Shown here piece by piece: positions 43,001 through 51,672 of a DNA stretch of 64,000 bases; the stretch's first letter is position 1, and each line of letters opens with the position of its first letter. A model generated the notes under the pieces. That model did not search any database. It saw only the letters and a list, made by a program, of their open reading frames with translations, and was not told the DNA's origin. A program made the position numbers and the translations under genes. Source of the DNA: Nodularia sp. LEGE 06071. GTDB lineage: Bacteria; Cyanobacteriota; Cyanobacteriia; Cyanobacteriales; Nostocaceae. The stretch spans positions 1 to 64,000 of the forward strand of contig NZ_JADEWH010000003.1 in assembly GCF_015207755.1 (NCBI RefSeq). The letters run 5' to 3'.

Positions 43001-45641
43001 TTTGTGATGCATAGGCCTGAATTTTGATTTCATAAACTTTCACTTTCTCTAGCAGGGTTTTCGTTCGTTGCAATACTATCTCTGCTAATTGCTCCATCTC
43101 CTCAAAATTGCCCCCTAAGTGTGCTACTTCTGCTGCTGTCTCAGACAAAGCCAAGGTTAGTTCATATTGTGTCTCCCAACTATTATCTGTAAGTAGTTCA
43201 AGTCCAGTATTTAAATACTTCAGCGCCGAAGGATAAGCCATTGATGCCAAAGCTTTACGTCCAGCAACTAAATTCATCTCTGCCAGCTGCTCGCGATCGC
43301 CTGGAAGATGAATTATGGGTATGGCAATATTAAATTGATTTACCAGCTCAAAAATTAAATCTTCTCTTTCCCCAATTGGGATATTTTTTAACAGCAGTTG
43401 CCCAATTTTTAAGTGAATTGACTGTTTTTCTGATTCGGGAATTAAAGCATAAGCAGCTTGTTGTACGCGGTCATGGATAAATTTATATTGAACTAATTGA
43501 TTGTGACTATGGATAGATTGTCTCTCTACTAGAGTGCTGCTGTGATTATTATTATTTTTAGTGAATAAATGGTGGATTTCAGAGTCCGGTATAACTAGTC
43601 CTTGAAGTAATGCTGTCCATAAGTCTGAGGCTGTATCTACTGCTAATTTCTCATGTACAATAGACAGAATTTTCAAATTAAATTTGTTGCCTATACAGGC
43701 TGCTAGTTTGAGGACTTGCTGAGTTGGCTTTGGCAACTTCATCAGTTGAATTGACATGAATTGAACCACATCATCCGTCAGTGTTAAACTGTGAATCTTT
43801 GCTAGATTATACTGCCAACGAAGCAGTTCAAAATCAAATTCAATTAATCCATCTTGATGTAATGCTTTGAGAAATTCATGGCTAAAGAAAGGATTCCCCT
43901 TAGTTTTAGCTAATACCATTTGTGTCAGAGCGATCGCTTCATTTTTTGGACACCGCAAAGTATCAGCAATTAAATGATTTAAATCACGCTTTCTTAAAGG
44001 TGTTAATATTATAGTATTAATACTGGCTCCGCTGTCTTTCATCTCCTTGGCAACTAAATCTAATGGATGTGCCTTTGACACTTCGTTATCCCGATAAGCA
44101 CCAATCATTAAGAGACTTTTTTCGTTTTCCAGGGAATTAGTCAATGCCACATTTCCTATAATTGTATTCCTATGACTAATTAATAATTTAATTAAGTTTA
44201 ATGATGTTACATCTGCCCATTGCAAGTCATCTAGAAATATCACCAAAGGATGTTCTTTAGTCATGAAGACTTGGATAAATCTTGAAAATAATAAATTAAA
44301 TCGATTTTCGGCAGCAGCGCCAGATAATTCTGCTACTTCCGGTTGCTTACCAATAATTAGTTCCAGTTCAGGAATTACATTAATAATGACTTGACCTTGT
44401 GTACCCAATCCTGACAAAATTTTAGTTTTCCATTCTTGAATTTGGGCATCTGTTTCCAACAGTATTTGACCGATTAAGTCCCGAAGGGCTTGGATGAATC
44501 CTAATAAGGGAATATCGCGTTGAAATTGGTCATATTTCCCTTTAATGAAGTAACTACGTTGTTGTACAATCTGTTTGTGAATCTCGTTGACTACTGCTGT
44601 TTTGCCAATACCAGAGAATCCTGCCACTAACATCATTTCTGTTGTGCCACTACTGACACGTTCAAAAGCTGCCAATAGTTGTGCTACTTCTGTTTGGCGG
44701 CCATAGAGTTTTTCCGGAATCAGGAAACGGTCAGATATATCCTTTTGTGCTAATTCAAAGGTTGTGATCTGGCCTGTCTCTTCCCAGTGCTGGCGGCATT
44801 GTTCTAAGTCATGTTTGAGTCCGTAGGAACTCTGATAACGGTCTTCGGCATTCTTTGCTATCAGTTTGCTGATGATTAAAGAAAGTATGGGCGGAATATT
44901 GGGGTTAATTTGGCTAGCTGTGGGTGGTTGTTTGGCAATGTGACAGTAGACTAACTCCATCGGGTCTGTGGTGGTGAAGGGTAACTGACCGGTGAGGAGT
45001 TCAAAAAATGTGACACCCAAGGAATAAAAGTCACTGCGGTAATCAAGACCTCGGTTCATCCGTCCTGTTTGTTCCGGGGAAATATAAGCTAATTTGCCTT
45101 CTAAGACCTTGTGATTGCTGAAAAATTGAATTTCTCTGGGTAGTAGGGTAGCAATACTGAAATCTATCAGTCTGACTTCAAGAGTGCTGGGGTGAATTAA
45201 TATATTGGCGGGTTTGATATATTTATGGATGATGCGATCGCGATGTAGTCCCTCTAGAGTCGATACTATTTCTATAGCAATCTGAAAAAACTCTGTGAGC
45301 GTGATGCCATTTCCTGGTTGGTGATTTTTGCCAACTGCCCAATCTTTGAGCGATATACCGCCAAAATCTTCTATCACTAGAACATCTCTGTGTCCATAAT
45401 TTTCTAAGCTTAGGGGTTTGGCTATGCCAGGAATATCCAGGTTTTTGGTGATGGTATACTGATTCCGGAACTGGGCAATTTCGGCGAATGTAGGGTTTTC
45501 GTTTCGCATCAGTTTAAGGATGACACTTTTTTGGTCTTGTTCTCTGATACCTCGATAAACTAGGGTTTGGCTACCTGAATAGATTTGCTCAGTCATGCGA
45601 TATCCAGGAATAGTAAATATAGTATCAGATAATACTGACAT
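40062..45641 (-). CDS. giant Ser/Thr kinase-AAA-GAF-histidine kinase hybrid
   Basis: 1859 residues from the ATG at 45641; a GTG five codons earlier is also possible. Order: Ser/Thr kinase-like domain (about 15-275), AAA ATPase with GFSGIGKTAVV (about 330), a long TPR-like helical region (about 780-1330), GAF (about 1385-1540), coiled coil, then a histidine kinase with GIAHEINNP (His near 1603), MNILNNAIDAL and FDPFFTTKP, GTGLGLSIS. The kinase catalytic loop reads HKYIKPAN rather than HKDIKPAN, so the catalytic Asp is replaced by Tyr (codon TAT, 45219-45221). Such hybrids are typical of filamentous cyanobacteria. The kinase half is therefore predicted to be inactive and perhaps regulatory. Confidence 0.88.
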   Translation of the reverse strand: MSVLSDTIFTIPGYRMTEQIYSGSQTLVYRGIREQDQKSVILKLMRNENPTFAEIAQFRNQYTITKNLDIPGIAKPLSLENYGHRDVLVIEDFGGISLKDWAVGKNHQPGNGITLTEFFQIAIEIVSTLEGLHRDRIIHKYIKPANILIHPSTLEVRLIDFSIATLLPREIQFFSNHKVLEGKLAYISPEQTGRMNRGLDYRSDFYSLGVTFFELLTGQLPFTTTDPMELVYCHIAKQPPTASQINPNIPPILSLIISKLIAKNAEDRYQSSYGLKHDLEQCRQHWEETGQITTFELAQKDISDRFLIPEKLYGRQTEVAQLLAAFERVSSGTTEMMLVAGFSGIGKTAVVNEIHKQIVQQRSYFIKGKYDQFQRDIPLLGFIQALRDLIGQILLETDAQIQEWKTKILSGLGTQGQVIINVIPELELIIGKQPEVAELSGAAAENRFNLLFSRFIQVFMTKEHPLVIFLDDLQWADVTSLNLIKLLISHRNTIIGNVALTNSLENEKSLLMIGAYRDNEVSKAHPLDLVAKEMKDSGASINTIILTPLRKRDLNHLIADTLRCPKNEAIALTQMVLAKTKGNPFFSHEFLKALHQDGLIEFDFELLRWQYNLAKIHSLTLTDDVVQFMSIQLMKLPKPTQQVLKLAACIGNKFNLKILSIVHEKLAVDTASDLWTALLQGLVIPDSEIHHLFTKNNNNHSSTLVERQSIHSHNQLVQYKFIHDRVQQAAYALIPESEKQSIHLKIGQLLLKNIPIGEREDLIFELVNQFNIAIPIIHLPGDREQLAEMNLVAGRKALASMAYPSALKYLNTGLELLTDNSWETQYELTLALSETAAEVAHLGGNFEEMEQLAEIVLQRTKTLLEKVKVYEIKIQAYASQNRLLEAIAIARQVLQHFGLTFPDSPSESDIQKALKETTLLLADKSIEDLIDLPLMTSANQLAIIRIVSSMSAAAYIADPSLFPLIILSQIKLSMQYGNAPLSAYCYACYGILLNGFQDNASAAVQFGNLALKLIYKLNCSNIKARTLYVLAGFIFHIKSHIQETLPILLEVYKTALETGNLEFVGYCIKDLFQHPYFIGKELTTIKEELINYTHVLKNLKQATTLRYCQIYLQTILILLDHPDNAYDLIGEEYNEKASLFLLIKANDLCGLHYYYLYKLTLCYLFGNFLEAQQNGIQAKQYLAGTTGFITVPIFYFYDSLAALAIYPTVEKEPDILLQQVADNQVKLQQFAHHAPMNYLHKFYLVEAERYRVTGEYLQAIELYDQAISLAHEHEYINEEALANELAAKFYLEWGKTKIAQIYLIDAYYGYIRWGATAKVNDLVKRYPQFLDPLLQLNKSSFHRSENTTDSIDESILSSSNHQTTINSKTSISDSLDLAAVIKASQALSEEIELDKLLATMMQVVMENAGASKSALILSEDEELQLIVTAVASSSNTETMVTNFPSMNLELSADVPVPLIKYVKRTLEVFVTDDAQTVTSLAGDRYILTQQPQSLLCIPIIHQGKLLGIIYLENNLTTGAFTGDRVEVLKLLTTQAAISLENAMLYTSLAKANQQLEEKVEERTQQINEKNQSLQQALSKLKSTQTQLIQSEKMSSLGQMMAGIAHEINNPINFIHGNIAHVNLYMQDLLNLLTVYQQEYSHPSNLVKEKAAAIDLDFIAEDLPKILNSMKAGSSRIQNIILGLRNFSRLDESEMKSVDIHEGIENTLMILAHRLHRRNDYPEIQVIKNYAKLPKVTCFASQINQVFMNILNNAIDALEDSLINKKTRDNPIIRISTKLIDANMLRIIIADNAYGMTATVQPKIFDPFFTTKPVGSGTGLGLSISYQVIVDKHKGRLTCDSTLTEGSEFVIEIPISIQPA

Positions 45642-45830
45642 TGCAGCGATACTCACAGGTATTGTTTCTTTTCTTTAGTATTCCCTAGATATATATGCTA
45701 ATCATCAGGTTTTATGACAGAAAGATATATATTCTCATTAAGTAATTAGGAATGGGGATTTAGTTAAATATACAACCTCACCCCCAGCCCCTCTCCTTGC
45801 TTTCGCGTAGTGTCTCCCAAAGGGAGAAGG

Positions 45831-46151
45831 TTACCGTGTATACACGAGTCGGGAAATTGCTTTTTTCTGCCATAAGACCCCACCCCTAGCCCCGGACCGC
45901 AAGCGAGGCTACGGTGTACACAGAAGTCGGTAAATTTTCGTTTCTGCCATAAGACCCCACCCCTAGCCCCGGACCGCAAGCGAGGAGGGGAACCGGATTT
46001 ACAGTGAAATTCGGTTTGTAGGGCTGGAAACCCTTTTTGGATCAGGATGTGTGTACACTGTAGGCAAGCGAGGAGGGGAACTGGATTTCCGCTTTAACCC
46101 TGTTTTTAGGGCGTAAAAGTCTTTCTGGATCAGGATATGTGTACACCGTAG
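45831..46151. mobile_element. MITE, family B outer copy, split by the inner copy
   Basis: The left part, 45831-45908, and the right part, 46074-46151 after one duplication copy, rejoin to a 156-bp element with ends TTACCGTGTATACAC and GTGTACACCGTAG. Its interior matches the inner element block for block. No clear target duplication remains outside. Confidence 0.8.
45909..46063. mobile_element. MITE, family B inner copy (155 bp), nested
   Basis: The ends are CTACGGTGTACACAGAAGT and GATGTGTGTACACTGTAG. A perfect 10-bp direct repeat, GCAAGCGAGG, at 45899-45908 and 46064-46073, marks the insertion into the middle of the outer copy. The ends match those of family A, the interior does not. Confidence 0.85.
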
Positions 46152-46179
46152 CCTTGTTAAGGAGAGGGGAGACTTGAAC

Positions 46180-47067
46180 TTAAATTTCAGCTACAGCACG
46201 GGAAATCAATCGCTGTGCCAAAGTTTGTGTCCCTGTGTGTTCATAGTAATTAGTAGCTACATCTAAGAAAGCGGCTAGATAATCTAACTTGTCATCAGTC
46301 AGTTCCACAAAACTTTGCAAATTGCTAACTACTTTTTGTGGCGTTAAATTATTTTGGGTAACTAGCCCACCCATCCAACCTTTAACTGAATCAAAACTTT
46401 CGCCAATAAAGTTTAATTTACTGCTAGCATTGTTCCCTGGAATTGCATCTTGGATACCTTGAAAAGTTGAGTTTTGTTCTAACTCCTGGGGATTCATTTG
46501 ATTCAGTCCAGATAATGCCTTGTCAATGAAGTCTGGCCCTAGAGGTATTAAACCATCAACACAAACCAAAGCTACCATCCGCATCAGGGACTCACCACTA
46601 TACTCACCCAAAGAAGCGACAAAATCCCCGATGCTGTCTCCGGGAATCCCATTAATTTGGCAGAAAGCTACTAATTCCACTACTAATTTCAGACACAAAT
46701 CAATTGTTTGGGCTTTGTCGGCCTTGGGAGTCATGTTGCTTAAAAAACCCAATAAAGGAATTTTTTCGCCAACTTTGTTAGCCAAGGCTGCTGTACCCAG
46801 GGCTTTATCTGTTTTATCCACAGTTTGATAAAGCCACATCGCTCGTTGGTATCCTTGGGAGCGATCATTATAAAGATAAATCGCTCTTTCACCAATTTGC
46901 TGAATTAAATTTTCATCAGTTTCACCCGTCACTTTCTTAATAGTGTTGACAAAGCCTACAGTATTGTGCCACTGTCCAGGAGCCACAAAATCCAGGGCGT
47001 TCAACATGGAAATGGTCAAGCCGCTAGTTGGAAGTTCGTCAACTAACTCAAAAATTGGTTTGTTCAC
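46180..47067 (-). CDS. conserved cyanobacterial protein of unknown function
   Basis: 295 residues, soluble and mainly helical. Blocks such as LDFVAPGQWHNTVGF (about 26-40), ERAIYLYNDRSQGYQRAMWLY and LGFLSNMTPKADKAQTID are well formed. No catalytic motif or known domain is evident. The starts of this gene, the lipoprotein and the methyltransferase follow each other on the same strand at short distances (42 and 20 bp), so these three may be one operon. It ends 28 bp before the nested MITE. Confidence 0.6.
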   Translation of the reverse strand: MNKPIFELVDELPTSGLTISMLNALDFVAPGQWHNTVGFVNTIKKVTGETDENLIQQIGERAIYLYNDRSQGYQRAMWLYQTVDKTDKALGTAALANKVGEKIPLLGFLSNMTPKADKAQTIDLCLKLVVELVAFCQINGIPGDSIGDFVASLGEYSGESLMRMVALVCVDGLIPLGPDFIDKALSGLNQMNPQELEQNSTFQGIQDAIPGNNASSKLNFIGESFDSVKGWMGGLVTQNNLTPQKVVSNLQSFVELTDDKLDYLAAFLDVATNYYEHTGTQTLAQRLISRAVAEI

Positions 47068-47109
47068 AAGAATATCCTTATTGAGAGTTTTTACTCAGGG
47101 TAGTCAAAG

Positions 47110-47622
47110 TTATTTCAATGTCGCTATACCAGCAAGATTAAATTTCTCAATCCATTGTGCGCGATCGCTTGCGGTAAATGACGGATCTTGGGATAGTACT
47201 TTTACTTGGTAACGATTATTTACCAGGACTGCTGTTTGAGTATTGCCAATTTCCCGCGCTGGATAACCAGCAATTTGTGTGGTGCTATTGGAGTAGTTTG
47301 CCGCTGTTTCTGGTGTACTGCTGGTATCAAAAACAGTTAACACCGCTAAAGTTTTGCCATCTTTTTTTAAATTGGCTAGAGCAGAACCTTTTTTCTCTTG
47401 GGTAAATACTCTCTCGTAGCCATCGCCAGCAGCAGGAAAGAATTTATTAAATTCTCCGCCTTCAGTGGCGGTTTCGACGACTGCTTGACCCCTTTTTTGT
47501 TGGGTACTTTCCTGCTGTACTTGGTCAAAACGACCTGGTGCTTCTGGAGTACAAGCGGTGGTCAGTAGTAAAACTGACAGTAACAAAGCCGGTAAAATTT
47601 TAAACACGCGAGCTAAATTCAT
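47110..47622 (-). CDS. small lipoprotein
   Basis: 170 residues from the ATG at 47622; longer upstream frames lack support. The signal peptide KILPALLLSVLLLTTAC has a lipobox LTTAC, with cysteine near residue 24 as the lipidated position. The mature part is about 147 residues, with a strand-rich ending. It resembles small cyanobacterial lipoproteins associated with photosystem II but lacks motifs that would allow that call. It lies between the 295-residue gene and the methyltransferase on the same strand. Confidence 0.7.
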   Translation of the reverse strand: MNLARVFKILPALLLSVLLLTTACTPEAPGRFDQVQQESTQQKRGQAVVETATEGGEFNKFFPAAGDGYERVFTQEKKGSALANLKKDGKTLAVLTVFDTSSTPETAANYSNSTTQIAGYPAREIGNTQTAVLVNNRYQVKVLSQDPSFTASDRAQWIEKFNLAGIATLK

Positions 47623-47642
47623 CTTTGGCTGTTCCTGATGTT

Positions 47643-48296
47643 TCAACTTTGAGGAATACGGTGTGCTATCACAGCATAGAATGGATCTCCTCCGCCAGCA
47701 CCTAACCACTGTAAAAAATTCGGCGCTGTGGATTTATTCACAATTACCTCTGGAACTGTAAATCCAGGTACTGAGGCGAAGTACTGCTTGACTAATTCCA
47801 CCCTATTTGATTCGGAAGCGTCTCGCCAAGCTTGAATCGCTTTTTGGAAAAACATTCGGTTAGAAAAGCTAATAATTGCTACACCACCAGGTTTGAGGAT
47901 ACGATGAATTTCAGCAAATATAGCCTCTGGATATTGTATGTACTGTACGGAAACGCAATTCAGTACGGCATCAAAACTTTGGTCTGGTAAGGGTAGTTGA
48001 GGATGTTCATTGAGATTTTGGACAAAGTAATGATGGAAACGGGGATTTCGGGCTAATTCCTCGGCGTTGAGTCCGTGTCCCTCAATATGGGTAAATTCCA
48101 TTTCTGCTGGGAGATGAGACACCCAACTGCTCATCATATCTAGGATACGTGTGTGGGGTTGGAGGCGATCGCTATATAAATCCGTTAGCTGTTGAATAAA
48201 TCCTTGATCCACATGGGTGACGAAGCGGGGATAGTCGTAAAATAGCTTGTCGTCTGTATCGTCTAATTTCTGGCGTTGGTCGGGTTTGAGCATCAT
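47643..48296 (-). CDS. class I SAM-dependent methyltransferase
   Basis: 217 residues. The Rossmann motif I is shortened, RILDMMSSWVSHLP (about 50-63); motif II is FDAVLNCVSVQYI (about 108-120), and motif III lies around ILKPGGVAIISFSN (about 133-146), typical of methyltransferase domain 11 enzymes. Motif I lacks the usual GxGxG, reading DMMSSW instead. This subgroup occurs in cyanobacteria with unknown substrate. Either of two adjacent ATG codons may start it. Same strand as the lipoprotein, 20 bp upstream of it. Confidence 0.75.
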   Translation of the reverse strand: MMLKPDQRQKLDDTDDKLFYDYPRFVTHVDQGFIQQLTDLYSDRLQPHTRILDMMSSWVSHLPAEMEFTHIEGHGLNAEELARNPRFHHYFVQNLNEHPQLPLPDQSFDAVLNCVSVQYIQYPEAIFAEIHRILKPGGVAIISFSNRMFFQKAIQAWRDASESNRVELVKQYFASVPGFTVPEVIVNKSTAPNFLQWLGAGGGDPFYAVIAHRIPQS

Positions 48297-48484
48297 ATAA
48301 GGTTTATATAGGCAAAGTTTTTGCCCAATTCACTGATTTTTACGTATTATTATGTATTTTAATAAATCTCCGCGCTAGAAATTAGGAGACGATCAAACAA
48401 TTTGAGATTTTAGACTTTGGATTGATTTCACAGATAAATATAGGGGTTTGTACCATTAATCAACTATTGCTCAATATTAATTCA

Positions 48485-50047
48485 ATGTTTTATAAATTTC
48501 GTTTATTCCCTTATCTCAGTTTACTCCTGTGGATACTCCCCTTATTGCTATTCAGTTCTGGGGATAATAGCCTGATGGCACATGATGAAGGGCTTTACGC
48601 TAGGCGATCGCGTGTGATGTTTGAATCCGGCGATTGGATAGCTCCTTGGGGTACTGTTCATCATAAAACTCCTGGCCCTTATTGGCTAATTGCCATTTCC
48701 TATCAGCTATTTGGGATCAGTGAAGCGAGTGTGCGACTACCGAGTATGATTATTGGGATTTTGAGCGTATTCTTAGTATATGAAATCGGCAAAATTCTGC
48801 TCAATCAAAAATTAGCTTGGCTAGCAGGGTTAATTTTAAGTGTGCAATTTCTCTGGTTGCAATATTGCCGCTTAGGGACACCAGATGTTCCGATGATATT
48901 TTTAGTATTGTTAGCTATTTTAGCTTTTCTCAAAGCTGAACTACATCCTAAATATCGCTATTTGTGGAGTTTTATTGCTGGCTTAAGTTTTGGTTTAGGC
49001 TTTTTAGTTAGAAGCTTGATGATTTTTCTGCCAATTGTGGCTTTGTTACCTTATTTAATTGGGGAACATCGCCGTCATCGTCATCTGACAAACCCTAGTT
49101 TATATTTAGGTTTTGTCGTCGGTTTAATTCCTACCTCGGTTTGGTTATGGCGGAATTGGATGCGCTATGGGAATGATAGTTATGAAGAATTATTGAGGTT
49201 TGTGGTTCAGTTGGGATCGAATGAGCGTGATGGAAATGGCATCATATTCTATTTGTGGAATGTCCCGCTCAAAGCTTTCCCCTGGTTCTTTTTGAGTCTT
49301 TTAGGCTTAATTTTGCTGATTCGTCGTCCGCTTCCGCGCTACCAATTAATATTAGTTGGTTTCCCGGTGGTGCTGTTTGCTGAACTGAGTTTTTTCTCAA
49401 CTCGTCTGTCTCACTATAGCCTTTGTCTTTACCCGTTTATCGCCATGCTGGCGGCTGTGGGTTTAAGTTGGTTGGGGAAATGGGGAGATGGGGAAATCAA
49501 GAAAGTTGCTGGTAATCTCAGTTATTTCTTTGGTGGATTGGGTATTTTATTGGTGCTAGCCGGGATAGTTATTTTGATTGGGGTGGATGGTGTTGAGATT
49601 CGCCAGTATGCCACCCTGGGCTTAATTATGGGGTTTGGTTGGTTAATTTTGCCTATGGTGTGGATTGGTCGTTACCACTTTGAACACAAGTTTCTCACAG
49701 CTCGTTACTGGTGGGCGGGTTGGTTAATTCCTTGTTGGCTAGCTTTGGCTGTGGCTGGTAATTTAGGCTTATTAAGTGACTATAACCCTGATGTGAGGGT
49801 TTTTCTGCAACAACCTGCGATCGCCTCTATTTTGCAAAATCACCCCATCTATTTTCTCCAGACAGAAGGAAAAACTGCGGTATTACTGAATTTCTATACT
49901 CCAGTTCATGGTGAAAAAGTAGACTCAATTACCGAATTACCAGCTTCTAGCTATGCTTGGATTTCTACAAACCAAGCGGCGGAATTAACCACACCGCACC
50001 AAGTTATTGGTACTGTACAAAAACACCAATTAATTCAAGTTTTTTAA
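48485..50047 (+). CDS. ArnT/PMT-type membrane glycosyltransferase
   Basis: 520 residues from the ATG at 48485; in-frame sequence upstream is open but lacks a membrane start. There are about eleven transmembrane helices. A first loop with HDEGLYARRSRVMFESGDW (about 32-50) carries the acidic residues of the catalytic site in the GT83/GT39 superfamily, and HHKTPGPYWL follows. These enzymes use polyprenyl-phosphate sugars to modify lipids or proteins outside the cytosol. The acceptor is not known. It is flanked by a run of tandem CTCCCTA repeats at its 3' end. Confidence 0.85.
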   Translation: MFYKFRLFPYLSLLLWILPLLLFSSGDNSLMAHDEGLYARRSRVMFESGDWIAPWGTVHHKTPGPYWLIAISYQLFGISEASVRLPSMIIGILSVFLVYEIGKILLNQKLAWLAGLILSVQFLWLQYCRLGTPDVPMIFLVLLAILAFLKAELHPKYRYLWSFIAGLSFGLGFLVRSLMIFLPIVALLPYLIGEHRRHRHLTNPSLYLGFVVGLIPTSVWLWRNWMRYGNDSYEELLRFVVQLGSNERDGNGIIFYLWNVPLKAFPWFFLSLLGLILLIRRPLPRYQLILVGFPVVLFAELSFFSTRLSHYSLCLYPFIAMLAAVGLSWLGKWGDGEIKKVAGNLSYFFGGLGILLVLAGIVILIGVDGVEIRQYATLGLIMGFGWLILPMVWIGRYHFEHKFLTARYWWAGWLIPCWLALAVAGNLGLLSDYNPDVRVFLQQPAIASILQNHPIYFLQTEGKTAVLLNFYTPVHGEKVDSITELPASSYAWISTNQAAELTTPHQVIGTVQKHQLIQVF

Positions 50048-50089
50048 GCGAGGGACTGGGGACTGGGTATTTCGTAGTTTCTTTATCCC

Positions 50090-50125
50090 TACTCCCTACT
50101 CCCTACTCCCTACTCCCTACTCCCC
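50090..50125. repeat. CTCCCTA tandem repeat
   Basis: Five copies of a 7-base unit between the glycosyltransferase stop and a small antisense gene. Simple slippage-prone repeat. Confidence 0.8.
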
Positions 50126-50254
50126 CTATTTCTTCTCTTTCTTGGCATTAAATTTGGTAGAAAATACAGTAGTAAACATCATCAACATCCCGCCGATCAG
50201 AATAGCGATCGCCAATCCTCCTGTGATTAAATCCAGTAAATTGCTGTTTTCCAT
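50126..50254 (-). CDS. 42-residue single-helix membrane protein
   Basis: An open frame from ATG 50254 to TAG 50126-50128: MENSNLLDLITGG at the start, then a hydrophobic helix (IAILIGGMLMMFTTVF) and a lysine-rich end (KFNAKKEKK). The composition (acidic or polar N-terminus, one helix, basic tail) suits a small thylakoid or plasma membrane protein, like the low-mass subunits of photosynthetic complexes, but I could not match it to one. It begins 13 bp after the cobO stop on the same strand, so it is probably co-transcribed. Confidence 0.5.
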   Translation of the reverse strand: MENSNLLDLITGGLAIAILIGGMLMMFTTVFSTKFNAKKEKK

Positions 50255-50267
50255 AGTTAATTAGTGG

Positions 50268-51404
50268 TTAAAAATCTACTCCACGTTTAAGTTCTACACC
50301 TTGATTGGCATAATGTTTGTGACAGTATACCTCAGAGTGAACGCTGGCTAAATCGAAGTAAGCTGGTTGTTGTTGACAGCGACCAGTGATAATGACTTCC
50401 GTATCGCGGGGTTTGCGGAGTAAGGCTTGGACTATCGGTTCCACGGGAAGTAATTCTAAATCAACTGTGGGATTGAGTTCATCGAGAATAATCGTTTTAT
50501 AGAGTCCAGAGGCGATCGCAGTTTTGGCAATTTCCCATCCTCTTTCGGCTTCTACATAGTCCAATTCTTGGCGAGAATTGCGCCAAACAATCGCATCTCG
50601 ACCACAACGTTGATGATCTACCACCTCTGGATATGATTGCTGTAAAGCGGCGATAGCTGCGTCTTCGGTGTAGCCACTACCACCTTTGAGCCATTGCATA
50701 ATTAACACACGAGTAGAACCCGGATGATTGATTCCCCGACCAATGGCTTTTAATGCTTTGCCTAATGCACTGGTAGACTTACCTTTACCAGCACCAGTAT
50801 AAATTTCAATCCCCTCCAGAAAGAGTTCTTTTGCCCTGGGATGGTCTTGGGGTTTCATTTCTGAGTGTAAATCCGCAATATCAAGTAAATCTTGCGGTGC
50901 GGCGCGTCCAGTGGCGATGATTTCTAATTCCTGGGGTTTGGATTTCAATGTCCGTACCACTTCATCCACTGGTAGCAAACCCAAGTCTAAAACCGGGTTA
51001 ATTTCATCTAAAACCACAACTGAATATAAACCAGAGGCGATCGCACCTTTAGCCACATCCCAACCCCGTGTAGCTTCTTCTCGGTCAAAGGAAGTGATTT
51101 CCTCATGTCCAAAAAATTCAGCTCTCCCAGTGCGAACCTGATCAATTAAATGGGGGAAACCACGCTGCAAAGCTGCGATCGCGCCATCTTCGTCATAATC
51201 ACGTTCTGGCCCTTTGAGAAACCGCAACAATAAGACGCGGCTGGAATCGCCTGGTGTATTTATTCCCAAACCAATTGAGCGCAAAACTACCCCTAAAGCC
51301 GCTTGAGACTTACCTTTACCCACTCCATCGTAGACGTGAATTTGACCTGTGAGCCGTTCAGGACGCACTTGCGCCGTGCGAATACCGATGCCGTTCCTTG
51401 TCAT
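50268..51404 (-). CDS. cobO: cob(I)yrinic acid a,c-diamide adenosyltransferase, tandem-domain
   Basis: 378 residues, about twice the length of single-domain CobO. Two homologous halves each have a P-loop, GVGKGKSQAALG (near 30) and GAGKGKSTSALG (near 208), followed by LLLRFLKG / LIMQWLKG, then RGWDVAKGAIASGLY / RGWEIAKTAIASGLY and VVLDEINPVLDL / IILDELNPTVDL. They adenosylate the cobalt of corrinoids in cobalamin synthesis. Tandem forms occur in cyanobacteria. Both halves keep the nucleotide-binding motifs, so both may be active. It diverges from fraC. Confidence 0.9.
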   Translation of the reverse strand: MTRNGIGIRTAQVRPERLTGQIHVYDGVGKGKSQAALGVVLRSIGLGINTPGDSSRVLLLRFLKGPERDYDEDGAIAALQRGFPHLIDQVRTGRAEFFGHEEITSFDREEATRGWDVAKGAIASGLYSVVVLDEINPVLDLGLLPVDEVVRTLKSKPQELEIIATGRAAPQDLLDIADLHSEMKPQDHPRAKELFLEGIEIYTGAGKGKSTSALGKALKAIGRGINHPGSTRVLIMQWLKGGSGYTEDAAIAALQQSYPEVVDHQRCGRDAIVWRNSRQELDYVEAERGWEIAKTAIASGLYKTIILDELNPTVDLELLPVEPIVQALLRKPRDTEVIITGRCQQQPAYFDLASVHSEVYCHKHYANQGVELKRGVDF

Positions 51405-51470
51405 CTCTTGAAAAGCTATAACGTGGCAAACTCTAATTTTACCTTGAAATGCAGAAGGCTCTGATTGAAG

Positions 51471-51505
51471 AGGCAGGGGAGCAGGGAGCAGGGAGCAGGG
51501 GAGTT
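51471..51505. repeat. AGCAGGG tandem repeat
   Basis: Several copies of a GGGAGCA unit between cobO and fraC. Similar G-rich runs occur near 62165-62240 and, as their complement, near 59210-59285. Confidence 0.75.
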
Positions 51506-51672
51506 GGATGATTTTGCTGAATTCTCTTTCCTCTTCTTGGATTTACTCCTGAATAAATAAAGTTATACTGGCACACCAAGATCATTACCAACAATAAGGA
51601 TGAGATAATTGCCACATCAGACCGATTATCTCGGCTATACTCGCTAACGTTAACCTTTACTTACGACACTTT

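Noticed and set aside
45764-45979. 71-codon minus-strand frame
   Set aside because: Lies within the nested MITE ends and reads the same element twice; it is a product of the repeat.
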